DNA of 44,393 bases from Jiella soli (GTDB taxonomy: Bacteria; Pseudomonadota; Alphaproteobacteria; Rhizobiales; Rhizobiaceae): contig NZ_JAJAVB010000002.1 of the NCBI RefSeq assembly GCF_020615385.1, positions 191,848 through 236,240 on the forward strand. Direction: 5' to 3'. Under the pieces are notes generated by a model. It was not told where the DNA came from and did not search any database. It worked only from the letters and a program-made list of their open reading frames with translations. Position 1 is the first letter of the stretch. Each line of letters begins with the position of its first letter. Below, one piece after another: positions 35,265 to 44,297 of this stretch. Position numbers and translations under genes: made by a program.

Positions 35265-36773
35265 TCAGCTCTTGGCGACCGGCAGCGCGACGAAGCGGTT
35301 CTGGTCGCCGTTCTTCAGCTGGAACAGCGCGGCCTTGCGGCCCGACTTGGCCGCATCGGAGAGTGCCTTGCGGACCTCGTCCTGGCTCGCCACCGTATTG
35401 CCGTTCACCGCGACAATCGTGTCGCCCGCCTGCATGCCCTTGTCGGCCGCCGTCGAATCCGGATCGACATCGGTGATGACGACGCCCTGGCCGTCTTCCG
35501 ACGGGGTCACGGTGAGGCCGTACCCCGAGAGCGAGGACGGATTGACCGGCGCACCAGAGCCCTGCGAGTTCAGCGAAGCCGCCTCGTCGAGATTGGCGAG
35601 ATTGCCGAGCGTCACCTTGATGTCCTTGGCGGCGTTGTTGCGCCACACGGTGACGTCGATGGCCGTGCCCGGGCGGTAGTCCGCCACCTTGCGAGCGAGT
35701 TCACGCGGATCGGACACCGTTTCCCCGTCGATCGCGGTGATCACGTCGCCGGTCTCGATGCCGGCCTTGGAGGCAGGGGTCTGGTTGTCCGGCAGCGTGA
35801 CGATCGCGCCCTTCGCGTCGCCGAGACCGACCGCATCGGCGATGTCGTCAGTGACCGGCGCGATCTGCACGCCGAGCCAGCCGCGCTCGACGCTGCCGTT
35901 CTGCTTCAGCGACTGCACGACATCCTTGGCGACCGAGGCCGGGATGGCGAAGGCGATGCCGACATTGCCGCCCGAGGGCGAGAAGATCGCCGTGTTGATG
36001 CCGATGACCTGGCCCTTGAGGTTGAAGGCCGGACCGCCGGAATTGCCGCGGTTCACGGCAGCGTCGATCTGGAGGAAGTCGTCATAGGGGCCGGCGCCGA
36101 TGTCGCGGCCTCTCGCCGAAACGATGCCCGCCGTCACCGAACCGCCGAGGCCGAATGGATTGCCGACCGCCACGACCCAGTCGCCGACACGCACGGCATT
36201 GTCGTCACCGAACTCGACATAGCTGAACTTCTGGCCGTCCTTCGCATCGACCTTCAGAAGTGCCAGATCGGTGCGCTTGTCCGTGCCGATCAGCTTGGCG
36301 CCGAATTCCTTGCCGTCGTCCATGACGATCGTGTACTTCGAGCCGCCGTCGACGACGTGGTTGTTGGTGACGAGATAGCCGTCGTCGGAGATGAAGAAGC
36401 CCGACCCCTGGGCCATCGCATGGCGCGGGGAGGCGTGCGGAGGAACGCCCTTCTGACCCGGGATGTCGAAGAAGCGGCGCAGCGGATGATCTTCCGGAAG
36501 GCCCTGGAACGGATCGCCGAACTGCTGAGCGGTGGCGGCTGCCGGCTTGATGTCCTCGGTCACGCGAACCGAAACGACGGCCGGCGATACCTTCTGGACG
36601 ACATCGGCAAAGCCGAAGGACTGTTGGGGAGCGTCGACACGAACCGGATCTGCAAGAACCGGAACGGTATTGCCGATTACGCCGCCGGAAAGCGCCAGTC
36701 CGGCAACGCCCGCCGCCAGGACGCCGGCCAGAAGGCCCTTGCGCTTTGCCGAATGCGTCTGATGATTTCTCAT
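35265..36773 (-). CDS. degP: DegP/HtrA-type periplasmic serine protease (Do family)
   Basis: A 502-residue periplasmic chaperone-protease for damaged envelope proteins. It has a signal sequence (KRKGLLAGVLAAGVAGLALS), a trypsin-like domain with the triad H139 (TNNHVV), D169 (TDLALL) and S245 (NRGNSGGPAF), and two PDZ domains (about 300-390 and 410-500: GWLGVQIAPV, GLTVTPSEDGQGVVI). Length fits Do proteases of the order. AAAGGAAA lies upstream of the ATG. The 174 bp upstream separates it from ccmH and must hold its promoter; an inverted repeat AACTT-ACC-AAGTT lies there at 36887-36899. Downstream come two hairpins and then the response regulator. Confidence 0.95.
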   Translation of the reverse strand: MRNHQTHSAKRKGLLAGVLAAGVAGLALSGGVIGNTVPVLADPVRVDAPQQSFGFADVVQKVSPAVVSVRVTEDIKPAAATAQQFGDPFQGLPEDHPLRRFFDIPGQKGVPPHASPRHAMAQGSGFFISDDGYLVTNNHVVDGGSKYTIVMDDGKEFGAKLIGTDKRTDLALLKVDAKDGQKFSYVEFGDDNAVRVGDWVVAVGNPFGLGGSVTAGIVSARGRDIGAGPYDDFLQIDAAVNRGNSGGPAFNLKGQVIGINTAIFSPSGGNVGIAFAIPASVAKDVVQSLKQNGSVERGWLGVQIAPVTDDIADAVGLGDAKGAIVTLPDNQTPASKAGIETGDVITAIDGETVSDPRELARKVADYRPGTAIDVTVWRNNAAKDIKVTLGNLANLDEAASLNSQGSGAPVNPSSLSGYGLTVTPSEDGQGVVITDVDPDSTAADKGMQAGDTIVAVNGNTVASQDEVRKALSDAAKSGRKAALFQLKNGDQNRFVALPVAKS

Positions 36774-36910
36774 CGAATTTCCTTTCCCGTGGATGAAATG
36801 CGAGGGCGAATCCTTGCCTCGTCAGGTCCCGCCGTCGATGCCAAACTAGGGATCAGAAGATTACGGGAGTTTTTCGACCACGTGAAAACTTGGTAAGTTG
36901 AGGACGCTAT

Positions 36911-36929
36911 CGAAAGGCTGCGCCTTTCG
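36911..36929 (-). terminator. Hairpin at the end of the ccm operon
   Basis: A perfect 8-bp stem CGAAAGGC/GCCTTTCG with a three-base loop lies 19 bases after the ccmH stop on the minus strand. No T run follows, so it may be a Rho-assisted end or an mRNA-protecting hairpin. Confidence 0.4.
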
Positions 36930-36947
36930 ATTGCTTTGACCCTGCCG

Positions 36948-37448
36948 CTACCGGCGCGCCTTGACTACGTCGGCGATGGCCGCCTCTTCCTCGGCTGTCA
37001 GCGGCTGCGGTCCCCGCTCCTTGCGGCGGTTTGCCGCCCCCGCGAGCGCGAAGCCGATGCCCGCCAGCAGCACGATCGCGGGCGTCGCCCAGAGAGCGAG
37101 ATTCATCCAGTCGAAGCGCGGCTTCAGGAGCACGAATTCGCCATAGCGCGAAACCAGGTAGTCGATGACCTCCTTATCGGTATCGCCGGCCTTCAGCCGC
37201 TCGCGCACGAGAATCCTCAGATCCTTGGCGAGATCGGCGTTGGAATCGTCGATCGACTGGTTCTGGCAGACGAGGCAGCGCAGGCCCTCCGACAGATGCC
37301 GCGCCCGCGCCTCGAGCGCCGGATCCTTCAGCATCTCGTCCGGATTGACCGCATAGGCCGGCGCGATCACGAGCCCGCCCGGCGCTGCCACGACGATGAG
37401 TGCCAAGATGGCAAGGACGATGGCGAGTGTTCTTTGCAAGGGCCTCAC
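36948..37448 (-). CDS. ccmH: Cytochrome c maturation protein CcmH/CycL
   Basis: A 166-residue protein of the apocytochrome c reduction and heme ligation step. It has a signal/anchor helix ([19 protein letters not shown]), the redox motif [10 protein letters not shown] with C58 and C61, the helical bundle [20 protein letters not shown], and a second membrane helix ([16 protein letters not shown]). The start is taken as the GTG at 37448, which overlaps the ccmF stop as GTGA and has GCGGAG upstream; a TTG at 37439 is possible. A longer ATG-initiated frame inside ccmF is not family-like. It is the last gene of ccmI-ccmE-ccmF-ccmH. Confidence 0.93.
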   Translation of the reverse strand: MRPLQRTLAIVLAILALIVVAAPGGLVIAPAYAVNPDEMLKDPALEARARHLSEGLRCLVCQNQSIDDSNADLAKDLRILVRERLKAGDTDKEVIDYLVSRYGEFVLLKPRFDWMNLALWATPAIVLLAGIGFALAGAANRRKERGPQPLTAEEEAAIADVVKARR

Positions 37449-39424
37449 TCCGCGGCGACCAGCGCCTCGCGCCGACGCCTCTCCGGCGCACCAACCCTGA
37501 GACGCCGGTCGGCCAGCGAGACCAGCCCGCCGAAGGCCATGCACAGCGCGCCGAGCCAGATCAGCGTGACCAGTGGCTTGAACCAAATGCGCACGACGAT
37601 TCCGCCATCGTCGGACGGATCACCGAGGGAGATGTAGAGCTGAGAAAACCAGTCGGTCCGGATGCCGGCTTCCGTCGTCGGCATCTGCCGGGCCGGATAG
37701 AGGCGCTTGGCGCTCTCGATCGTCCCGGCGGTCCGGCCTTCATCGAGAAGCGCGAAGGTCCCGTACTGCTCCTCGTAGTTGGGGCCGGCGCGCGGCTGCA
37801 TGCCTTCGAACCGGATCTGATACCCTCCTGCCGCGACCGTCTCGCCCGGCTTCATGTTGGTGATCGTCTCGGTGCCGAAGGAGGAAGCCGCAACGATCCC
37901 GAGGACGGTGATCCCGAGTCCGAAATGGGCGATCATCGTGCCGAAGGCCGAGCGCGGCAGTCCGGCAAGGCGCTTGAGGCCCGTGCGGAGCCCGACCCGC
38001 TGGAAGCCCGCCCGATGGAAGAGATCGGTCAGGCTACCGACGAGCAGCCACAGGGCGAGCCCGAAGCCGAGCGAGGCGAGGATATGCGTGCCGCGGGTCA
38101 CCGCCAGTCCGATCACGACGGTCACCAGCACCACGCCGACCGCGACATAGAGTCGCTGGGCGGCGGCATAGAGATCGCCCCGCTTCCAGCCGAGCAGCGG
38201 CCCGAACGGCACCGCGATCAGGAGCGGGATCATCAGCGGGCCGAAGGTCATGTTGAAGAACGGGGCGCCGACGGAGATCTTCTCGCCGGTGAGGACTTCG
38301 AGGAGCAGCGGATAGAGCGTGCCGACGAGGACGGTCGCACAAGCCGTCGTCAGGAACAGGTTGTTGAAGACCAGCGCGCCTTCCCGGCTGATCGGCGCGA
38401 ACAGGCCGCCGCCTTCGAGCGAAGAGGCCCGGATGGCGAATAGCGTCAGCGACCCACCGATGAAGAGGCAGAGGATGACCAGGATAAAGACGCCGCGAGT
38501 CGGATCGGTGGCGAAGGCGTGCACCGAAGTCAGAACGCCGGAGCGCACCAGGAACGTGCCGAGCAGCGACAGCGAGAAGGTCAGGATGGCGAGGAGGATC
38601 GTCCAGATCTTCAGGGCCGAGCGCTTCTCCATCACCAAAGCGGAGTGGAGCAGCGCCGTGCCCGACAGCCAGGGCATGAAGGAGGCGTTCTCGACCGGGT
38701 CCCAGAACCACCAGCCGCCCCAGCCGAGCTCGTAATACGCCCAGTAGGAGCCCATCGCGATACCGCAGGTGAGAAAGATCCAGGCGATCAGCGTCCACGG
38801 GCGCACCCAGCGCGCCCAGGCTGCGTCGATCCGCCCGTCGATCAATGCGGCGACGGCGAAGGAAAAGGCGATCGAGAAGCCGACATAGCCGAGATAGAGC
38901 ATCGGCGGATGCACCGCGAGGCCGATGTCCTGCAGGATCGGGTTGAGGTCCTGGCCCTCCATCGGCGCCGGGTTGAGCCGGGCGAAGGGATCGGAGGTCA
39001 TCAGGATGAACAGAAGGAAAGCCGTCGAGATCCAGGCCTGAACCGACAGGACATTGGCCTTGAGGCTGGCCGGAAGGTCGCGACCGAACAGCGCAACGAG
39101 CGCTCCGAAGAAGGACAGGATCAGCACCCACAGGAGCATCGAGCCCTCGTGGTTGCCCCAGGTGGAGGTGAACTTGTAGAGCAGCGGCTGCTGCGAATTG
39201 GAATTCTGGAAGACGTTGAGCACGGAGAAGTCGGAGGTGACGTAGGCCGTCACCAGCGCCGAGAACGCCAGGGCGATGAGGAGGAATCCGCCGGTCGCCA
39301 TGACGACGCCCGTGTCCATCAGCCGCGCGTCCCGGCTCCTCGCCCCGATCATCGGCAGTACCGACTGGAGCAGCGAGACCGACAGCGCCAGGATCAGGGC
39401 GTAGTGTCCGATTTCGACGATCAC
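37445..39424 (-). CDS. ccmF: Heme lyase subunit CcmF/CycK
   Basis: A 659-residue polytopic inner-membrane protein that attaches heme to apocytochrome c in system I. It has about 14-15 membrane helices, the tryptophan-rich WWD motif [20 protein letters not shown] around residues 235-250, and histidines in outer loops that coordinate heme. The large periplasmic loop near the C-terminus (about 510-610: [17 protein letters not shown]) is normal. It starts with GTG at 39424, which overlaps the ccmE stop as GTGA, and ends overlapping the ccmH GTG in the same way, so the operon is coupled by two GTGA junctions. Length is typical. Confidence 0.96.
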   Translation of the reverse strand: MIVEIGHYALILALSVSLLQSVLPMIGARSRDARLMDTGVVMATGGFLLIALAFSALVTAYVTSDFSVLNVFQNSNSQQPLLYKFTSTWGNHEGSMLLWVLILSFFGALVALFGRDLPASLKANVLSVQAWISTAFLLFILMTSDPFARLNPAPMEGQDLNPILQDIGLAVHPPMLYLGYVGFSIAFSFAVAALIDGRIDAAWARWVRPWTLIAWIFLTCGIAMGSYWAYYELGWGGWWFWDPVENASFMPWLSGTALLHSALVMEKRSALKIWTILLAILTFSLSLLGTFLVRSGVLTSVHAFATDPTRGVFILVILCLFIGGSLTLFAIRASSLEGGGLFAPISREGALVFNNLFLTTACATVLVGTLYPLLLEVLTGEKISVGAPFFNMTFGPLMIPLLIAVPFGPLLGWKRGDLYAAAQRLYVAVGVVLVTVVIGLAVTRGTHILASLGFGLALWLLVGSLTDLFHRAGFQRVGLRTGLKRLAGLPRSAFGTMIAHFGLGITVLGIVAASSFGTETITNMKPGETVAAGGYQIRFEGMQPRAGPNYEEQYGTFALLDEGRTAGTIESAKRLYPARQMPTTEAGIRTDWFSQLYISLGDPSDDGGIVVRIWFKPLVTLIWLGALCMAFGGLVSLADRRLRVGAPERRRREALVAAE

Positions 39425-39918
39425 GAGCCGGCTCCCGTCGCGGTTTCGGCGGAGACGGTCTTCTCCGCCGGCTTCACCATTCCCTTGCCCTCTTCCCAGA
39501 GCCCGCGCTTCTTGAGGTCGTCGACGACCTCCTTGGGCATGTAGTTCTCGTCGTGCTTGGCAAGCACCGTGTCGGCGACGAAGACGTGATCGGGCCCAAG
39601 AGTGCCCTCGGCAACGATGCCCTGCCCCTCGCGGAACAGGTCCGGCAGAATGCCCACGTAGGTCACCGGCACGGTCTCGACGGAGTCGGTGACCTTGAAG
39701 GTGACCTTGTCGCTGCCGCCGCGCACGACCGATCCCTCCGCGACGAGGCCGCCGAGGCGGATGCGCTGGCCGGGATCCGGCGCTTTGGTGACGATGTCGG
39801 TCGGCGAGTTGAAATAGGCGACGGAATCGGAGAGCGCGGAAAGCACGAGGCCTGCGGCCGCGCCGATGACGAGGAGGATCGCGCCGATCGAATAAAGTCG
39901 CTTCGCCTTACGGGTCAT
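39421..39918 (-). CDS. ccmE: Periplasmic heme chaperone CcmE/CycJ
   Basis: A 165-residue membrane-anchored heme chaperone that binds heme covalently and hands it to CcmF. A single N-terminal helix (LYSIGAILLVIGAAAGLVLS) is followed by an OB-fold domain (IRLGGLVAEGSV, VTYVGILPDLF, GQGIVAEG). The covalent heme ligand is H122 in LAKHDENYMP and the axial Tyr is Y126. Its start overlaps the ccmI stop as ATGA, and its stop overlaps the ccmF GTG. CcmA, B, C, D and G are not in the window and must be encoded elsewhere. Confidence 0.96.
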   Translation of the reverse strand: MTRKAKRLYSIGAILLVIGAAAGLVLSALSDSVAYFNSPTDIVTKAPDPGQRIRLGGLVAEGSVVRGGSDKVTFKVTDSVETVPVTYVGILPDLFREGQGIVAEGTLGPDHVFVADTVLAKHDENYMPKEVVDDLKKRGLWEEGKGMVKPAEKTVSAETATGAGS

Positions 39919-41150
39919 TGCGTCTTCGTTCCCTCCTCTTGCGTCAGTCCCATCTGAGCGCCAAAAGCGGCGATTTCCCGGCCCGCTGCAGAGTTGTCGG
40001 CGAAGACCTGCCGGGCCTTGCCGAAGGCCTCGGCCGCCTTTTCCGGCTTGCCGAGAACCGTATAGGAGCGGATCAGCCGTTTCCAGCCTTCCACGTCGTC
40101 AGGTTCCTGCTCGAGCCGGGTGGCGAGTTGGGCCACCATGCCCTCGATCATCGCCTGGCGATCGCCTTCCGACATCCCGGCCGCCGCCGCGACATCGGCG
40201 GAGTTCGGCCCGGGCATGCCGGTGGGCGGCCCCGCCTGCTGGTCCTGTTGGGCGGAAGCGCCCTGTGCGGAGACCATCGGCGCCTCGCCGCTCTTGCCTT
40301 GCCGCTGCCTCGCATCGGCGAGGCCGGCCTGGGCGATCTTCAGCCAGGGCGCGTTCTGCGGGCTGGCCGCAATCAGTTTCGACCAGCGGCTCTCGGCCTC
40401 CGCGGCACGCTCCTCCTGGCTGGCGTCGAGCGCCAGGAAGAACTGCGCCGGCAAATAATCGGGATTGATCTTCAGCGCCCGCTCGAATGCCGCCTTGGCC
40501 TCGTCGGTCACCTCGCCGCCGGCAATCTGCGTCAAGGCCTCGCCCAGCCCGTCCTCGCGGGTCGCCGTGGAGCCGAGCAGGCGGATGGCGTTGCGGTAGG
40601 CCGTCGCGGCCTTGCCCGGCTGGTCGAGCTGCAGATAGACCGGAGCCAGGAGATCCCAGCCGCGACCGTCCGCGGGATTTTGCTTCAACCGTTCCTCGGC
40701 CGCCGCGACGATCTTGTCCATGCTCATGTCTGTGCCGGACGGAACTTCTCGGGAGGCGAGCGGAAGATCGGGGCGGCCGCCGCCGCCGTAAAACGCGTAG
40801 AGCCCGGTCGACAGCGCCGGAACCACGACGACCACAGCGAGGATCGCCGCCGCCGAGATCGATTTGCGCCATCCCTGCCGGCCGCTCCGCAGGGGCTGCC
40901 CGGCCCGCTCCGACGCCTTGAGAAGCCGCCGACCGATTTCGGCCCTGGCGGTCTCGGCCTCGGGCGCGGCCATCGTCCCGCGCTCGACATCGGCTTCCAG
41001 CTCGCGCAGCTGCGCGGCGTATACTTCGACGTCATGATCCGCCCGCGTCGCGAACTCGTCCGAGCGGCGGCGCAGAAGCGGCCAGAGAACCGCCAGCGTG
41101 ACGGCTGCCGTCATGACGGCTGCGATGACCCAGAATTCCATGCGACTCAT
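39915..41150 (-). CDS. ccmI: Apocytochrome c chaperone CcmI/CycH
   Basis: A 411-residue protein that holds apocytochrome c for heme ligation. Two membrane helices lie at the N-terminus (FWVIAAVMTAAVTLAVLWPL and, near 95-118, a valine-rich helix ISAAAILAVVVVVPALS), with a cytoplasmic loop of about 75 residues between them (DHDVEVYAAQLRELEADVER). The periplasmic part has TPR-like repeats (GWDLLAPVYLQLDQPGKAAT, FERALKINPDYLPAQFFLAL, GWKRLIRSYTVLGKPEKAAE). The start at 41150 has no clear ribosome site; ATG at 41141 is an alternative. It is the first gene of the operon; the lipoprotein gene lies 141 bp upstream. Confidence 0.93.
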   Translation of the reverse strand: MSRMEFWVIAAVMTAAVTLAVLWPLLRRRSDEFATRADHDVEVYAAQLRELEADVERGTMAAPEAETARAEIGRRLLKASERAGQPLRSGRQGWRKSISAAAILAVVVVVPALSTGLYAFYGGGGRPDLPLASREVPSGTDMSMDKIVAAAEERLKQNPADGRGWDLLAPVYLQLDQPGKAATAYRNAIRLLGSTATREDGLGEALTQIAGGEVTDEAKAAFERALKINPDYLPAQFFLALDASQEERAAEAESRWSKLIAASPQNAPWLKIAQAGLADARQRQGKSGEAPMVSAQGASAQQDQQAGPPTGMPGPNSADVAAAAGMSEGDRQAMIEGMVAQLATRLEQEPDDVEGWKRLIRSYTVLGKPEKAAEAFGKARQVFADNSAAGREIAAFGAQMGLTQEEGTKTQ

Positions 41151-41291
41151 ATACGGATCGGAACCGGCCGGCGAAACCTCGATGAGAGCCTTGCAGCCGG
41201 TCCGGCGGTAGGGTGTCCTTGCGCCATATCAGAGGCGCCGGGACTTGCCCATTCAATTCGTCAGGAGAGTCGCAAGCATGACAGCTCGTCG

Positions 41292-41684
41292 TCAGGCAAC
41301 CGGTTTCCAGTAGCCGTTGGGCGTCTTGCAGGCGGCGCCGACCGCCTTGACCGGTTGGCCGACGCCCTCGATCGTATGGGTGTAGCCGCGGCAATCCTGC
41401 GACCCGATCCGGTAGGGCTGCGTCGAAACGACTTCGCCCTTGATCCCGTCATCGGCCCAGACGACCGGCTGGCCGGCCGGCGCATACTGCAGCGCCTGGA
41501 ATTCCGCCGCGAGCGCCTTGGCCTTGACTTCCGAAGGCAGCTGCGACGCCACCGGATTTTGGCCGATGAGGCCGCCGCCGAGCGCCGTGAGACCCGCCGA
41601 GGGCGCCAGACTGTCGCTGCTTCCCGACGTCAGGCATCCCGCCAGCGGCAGGACCAGGAAGGGAACAAGGTGCTTGATCGCCAT
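41292..41684 (-). CDS. Surface-antigen-like lipoprotein
   Basis: A 130-residue lipoprotein. The signal peptide ends in a lipobox (VLPLAGCLTSG) with the lipidated Cys at 17. The mature part resembles the RT0821/17-kDa surface antigen group: ALGGGLIGQNPVASQLPSE, a helix ALAAEFQALQYAPAGQPVVW, then GEVVSTQPYRIGSQDCRGYTHTI and ACKTPNGYWKPVA. The residue after the lipid Cys is Leu, which does not signal inner-membrane retention, so the outer membrane is likely. It lies between feuQ (86 bp) and ccmI (141 bp). Its role is unknown. Confidence 0.85.
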   Translation of the reverse strand: MAIKHLVPFLVLPLAGCLTSGSSDSLAPSAGLTALGGGLIGQNPVASQLPSEVKAKALAAEFQALQYAPAGQPVVWADDGIKGEVVSTQPYRIGSQDCRGYTHTIEGVGQPVKAVGAACKTPNGYWKPVA

Positions 41685-41705
41685 GGATGGGAGTCCGTCC
41701 GAAAG

Positions 41706-41724
41706 CTCGCCCGATCGGGCCGAG
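41706..41724 (-). terminator. Palindromic hairpin after feuQ
   Basis: CCCGATCGGG flanked by CTCGG and CGAG forms a near-perfect stem with one bulge, 47 bases after the feuQ stop on the minus strand and followed by CTTTC. It may end the feuPQ transcript. Confidence 0.3.
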
Positions 41725-41770
41725 GGACAAGGGTGCGAGCGTTCGCAGTTCGCCCCTTACCGGCTTCATG

Positions 41771-43252
41771 TCAAGCCGTCGGCTCGTCCGAAAGCGAGGG
41801 GAGTTCCACGCGGGCCTTCAGCCCTCCGATCTCCGAGCGTCCGAGCTCGAGCGAGCCGCGATACTCCGCGACGATATCGGAGACGATCGACAGGCCGAGC
41901 CCGCTGCCAGGCGTCGCCTCGTCCAGCCGCTGGCCGCGCTTCCTGGCCTTCTCGATCTCGGCCTCGCTCAGCCCTTCGCCATCGTCCTCGATCGTCGTCG
42001 CGAACCGGTTGGGAGACACCCGGCTGCAGGTGACGCGGATCGTCGAGTGAGCCCACTTGCCGGCATTGTCGAGGAGATTGCCGACGATCTCCTCGTAATC
42101 CTGGCGTTCGCCGCCGAAGACCATGCCATCGGCCGAGGCCGGATCGAAGGCGACGAACAGGTTCGGGTTGAGCTTGGCGATCACCCGGACGATTCGCTCC
42201 AGCGCCGGGCGCACGGGCGTTCGAAAGACGACGCTCTCGCTCTGTGCCGCGACCCTTGCCCGGTCGAGATAATGCTGCACCTGGCCGCGCATGCGACCGC
42301 TCTGCTCGGCGATCACCCGGCCATGCTCGCCGCCGAGGGCTTCCGCTTCGTTGATCAGGATCGCGATCGGGGTCTTCAGGGAATGCGCGAGATTGCCGAC
42401 CTGGGTGCGGGAGCGCTCGACGATGCGGCGGTTGTTGTCGATGAGGGCGTTCATCTCCTGGGCCAGCGGTGCGATTTCCGCCGGAAACCGCCCTTCCAGC
42501 CGCTCGGCCCGCCCGTCCCGGACATCGGCGAGCGACCTTCGGACCGTCGCCAGGGGCCAAAGGCCGAACAGGATAGCCAGCACGTTGACCAGCACCGAGC
42601 CCAGGCCGACGGCGCCCAGATAGAAGGCGAGCTGATGGTCGAACTGCGCAACGTCCGCAGCCACCGATGACAGATTTCCCATCACCCGGAACCGCGCCGC
42701 ATGATTGGCGGGATCCAGCACGACCTCCGTTTCGGTAACCCGCAGCCGCTCGCCGCCGAGACCGTCGACATCGTAGGAACGCCGATAGGACGCATCGAAG
42801 GGCACGAGTTGCGCCGGCTGGGTCGCAATGTCCAGGAAACCGAGGGAGCCGGAGGTCAGCCGGCCATGGGTATTGGCGCTCGCCGGAACGACCTCCCAGT
42901 ACCAGCCGGACAAGGGCTGCGCATAGCGCAGGTCGCCGAGGTCGGGATTGCCGGACAACCGCCCGTCGGGCGCGGCCGTCACGCTGTTGACCAGATTGTA
43001 GAGCTGGGCCGTCAGGAGGTCCTCGAAGCCGCGCATCGCCGTCCGCTCGTAGAGCGTCGAGATCAGGCCGCCGGCGACGACCAATGCAAGTACGACCCAT
43101 AGGCTGGTCAACGCGATGACGCGCGCCGTCAGAGAATTCAGAGGGTTCCGCCGCGGACCACGGCGGCGCGGACGCGCGCGACCGCCGCCGCCGCGGGAGC
43201 CGAGCCATCGCAGGCCTCTCGCCAAGAAAGGCTCAGCTGGAGGCAGAGCCAT
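41771..43252 (-). CDS. feuQ: PhoQ-type sensor histidine kinase, probably FeuQ
   Basis: A 493-residue sensor kinase. A basic N-terminus (SRGGGGRARPRRRGPRR) precedes a membrane helix (VIALTSLWVVLALVVAGGLI), a periplasmic sensor of about 140 residues, a second helix (LAFYLGAVGLGSVLVNVLAI), HAMP, and the PhoQ-like dimerisation motif VGNLAHSLKTPIAILI with H290. HATPase_c follows (NLLDNAGKW, EDDGEGLSE, GSGLGLSIVSDIV). The start at 43252 overlaps feuP by 20 bases. In rhizobia FeuPQ is an osmosensory system controlling cyclic glucan export and is under negative control by the small periplasmic FeuN (known from Sinorhizobium, from memory). The assignment rests on kinase type, the FeuP partner and its place beside ccmI. 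Confidence 0.8.
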   Translation of the reverse strand: MALPPAEPFLARGLRWLGSRGGGGRARPRRRGPRRNPLNSLTARVIALTSLWVVLALVVAGGLISTLYERTAMRGFEDLLTAQLYNLVNSVTAAPDGRLSGNPDLGDLRYAQPLSGWYWEVVPASANTHGRLTSGSLGFLDIATQPAQLVPFDASYRRSYDVDGLGGERLRVTETEVVLDPANHAARFRVMGNLSSVAADVAQFDHQLAFYLGAVGLGSVLVNVLAILFGLWPLATVRRSLADVRDGRAERLEGRFPAEIAPLAQEMNALIDNNRRIVERSRTQVGNLAHSLKTPIAILINEAEALGGEHGRVIAEQSGRMRGQVQHYLDRARVAAQSESVVFRTPVRPALERIVRVIAKLNPNLFVAFDPASADGMVFGGERQDYEEIVGNLLDNAGKWAHSTIRVTCSRVSPNRFATTIEDDGEGLSEAEIEKARKRGQRLDEATPGSGLGLSIVSDIVAEYRGSLELGRSEIGGLKARVELPSLSDEPTA

Positions 43253-43904
43253 CCCGCATCCTGTAGCCCTGTCCCCGGATCGTCTCGATGAGATCGACGC
43301 CGAGCTTCTTGCGCAGGCGTCCCACGAACACCTCGATCGTGTTGGAGTCGCGATCAAAATCCTGGTCGTAGAGATGCTCGATCAGTTCGGTGCGTGAGAC
43401 GACCTGGTCCTGATGATGCATCAGATAGTCGAGAAGCCGGAACTCGTGGGAGGTGAGTTTCAGCGGAGTCCCGTCGACGCTGACGCGCGCGGCGCGGGTA
43501 TCGAGCCGGACCGGTCCGCAGTTGATCTCCGAGGAGGCATGGCCGGCGGCGCGCCGGATCAGCGCGCGGACCCGCGCAAGAACCTCCTCCACGTGAAAGG
43601 GCTTCGCCACATAGTCGTCGGCGCCCGCGTCGATGCCGGAGACCTTGTCGCTCCAGCGATCCCTGGCCGTCAGGATGAGGACGGGCATAGTGCGGCCATC
43701 GCGCCGCCAGCGCTCGAGCACGCTCAGCCCGTCCATGACCGGAAGGCCGATGTCGAGGATGACCGCGTCATAGGGCTCGGTGTCGCCGAGGAAGTGAGCC
43801 TCCTCGCCGTCGAATGCGCGGTCGACGACGTAGCCGGCCGAGCTCAACGCTTCGGTCAATTGGCGGCTGAGGGTCTGATCGTCTTCGACGACGAGAACGC
43901 GCAT
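43233..43904 (-). CDS. feuP: PhoP/OmpR-type response regulator, probably FeuP
   Basis: A 223-residue response regulator: receiver with EDD (residues 7-9), phosphoryl acceptor D51 in AVILDIGLPVMDG and the lysine in YVAKPFHVEEVL, then a winged-helix domain (LTSHEFRLLDYLMHHQDQVV, NTIEVFVGRLRKKLGVD, ETIRGQGYRM). The sequence is very like rhizobial FeuP as I recall it, especially FLGDTEPYDAVILDIGLP and LYDQDFDRDSN. AGGAG stands upstream of the ATG. The 3' end overlaps feuQ, and a small secreted protein gene lies 57 bp upstream on the same strand, as feuN does in Sinorhizobium. Confidence 0.85.
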   Translation of the reverse strand: MRVLVVEDDQTLSRQLTEALSSAGYVVDRAFDGEEAHFLGDTEPYDAVILDIGLPVMDGLSVLERWRRDGRTMPVLILTARDRWSDKVSGIDAGADDYVAKPFHVEEVLARVRALIRRAAGHASSEINCGPVRLDTRAARVSVDGTPLKLTSHEFRLLDYLMHHQDQVVSRTELIEHLYDQDFDRDSNTIEVFVGRLRKKLGVDLIETIRGQGYRMRDGSASS

Positions 43905-43961
43905 TCCTATCGGCTCCTCTTCATGCGGTGCGGCCGGGCCCGAGACCAGTCTTGCGGCGGG

Positions 43962-44297
43962 TCAGGGCTTAATCGTGACGGTCTTCTTGCGCGGCCGCTC
44001 GCCGCCCTGTGCCGGCACCAGCACGGTGACGACGCAGACCATCTGCCCACCCTGCTGCTGTGTCGAGACGGACAAGACCTTTCCGCCGGTCTGCGATTCG
44101 GCCCGGGCCGCGGCGCCGGAGCAATCCCCCGCCGCCATGCGCAGAAGCGCCGGCCCAGGTGCCGAACGCTCCGTCGCCTCCCCGGCAAAGGGCGAGGAAC
44201 CGGCACGTGCCGCTGCTGGCTCCGACGTGACCGCGCCGAACAGCATCACGAGGCTCGTCAGGCAGATCGCGAAGGATGTCTTGGAGGCGAGGAGCAT
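43962..44297 (-). CDS. Small secreted PepSY-like protein in front of feuP
   Basis: A 111-residue protein with a signal peptide (SFAICLTSLVMLFGAVTS, cut near AAARA) and a short mature domain: a helix DCSGAAARAESQTGGKVLSV, then GGQMVCVVTVLVPAQGG and a basic end RPRKKTVTIKP. The helix-GGKVLSV-strand order resembles a PepSY domain. Two cysteines (C59 and C88) may pair. PepSY-like proteins upstream of PhoPQ-type systems often act as periplasmic inhibitors of the kinase, and FeuN in Sinorhizobium has that place and job; equivalence is inferred, not shown. The ribosome site is weak. About 95 bases of promoter region remain before the window edge. Confidence 0.75.
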   Translation of the reverse strand: MLLASKTSFAICLTSLVMLFGAVTSEPAAARAGSSPFAGEATERSAPGPALLRMAAGDCSGAAARAESQTGGKVLSVSTQQQGGQMVCVVTVLVPAQGGERPRKKTVTIKP

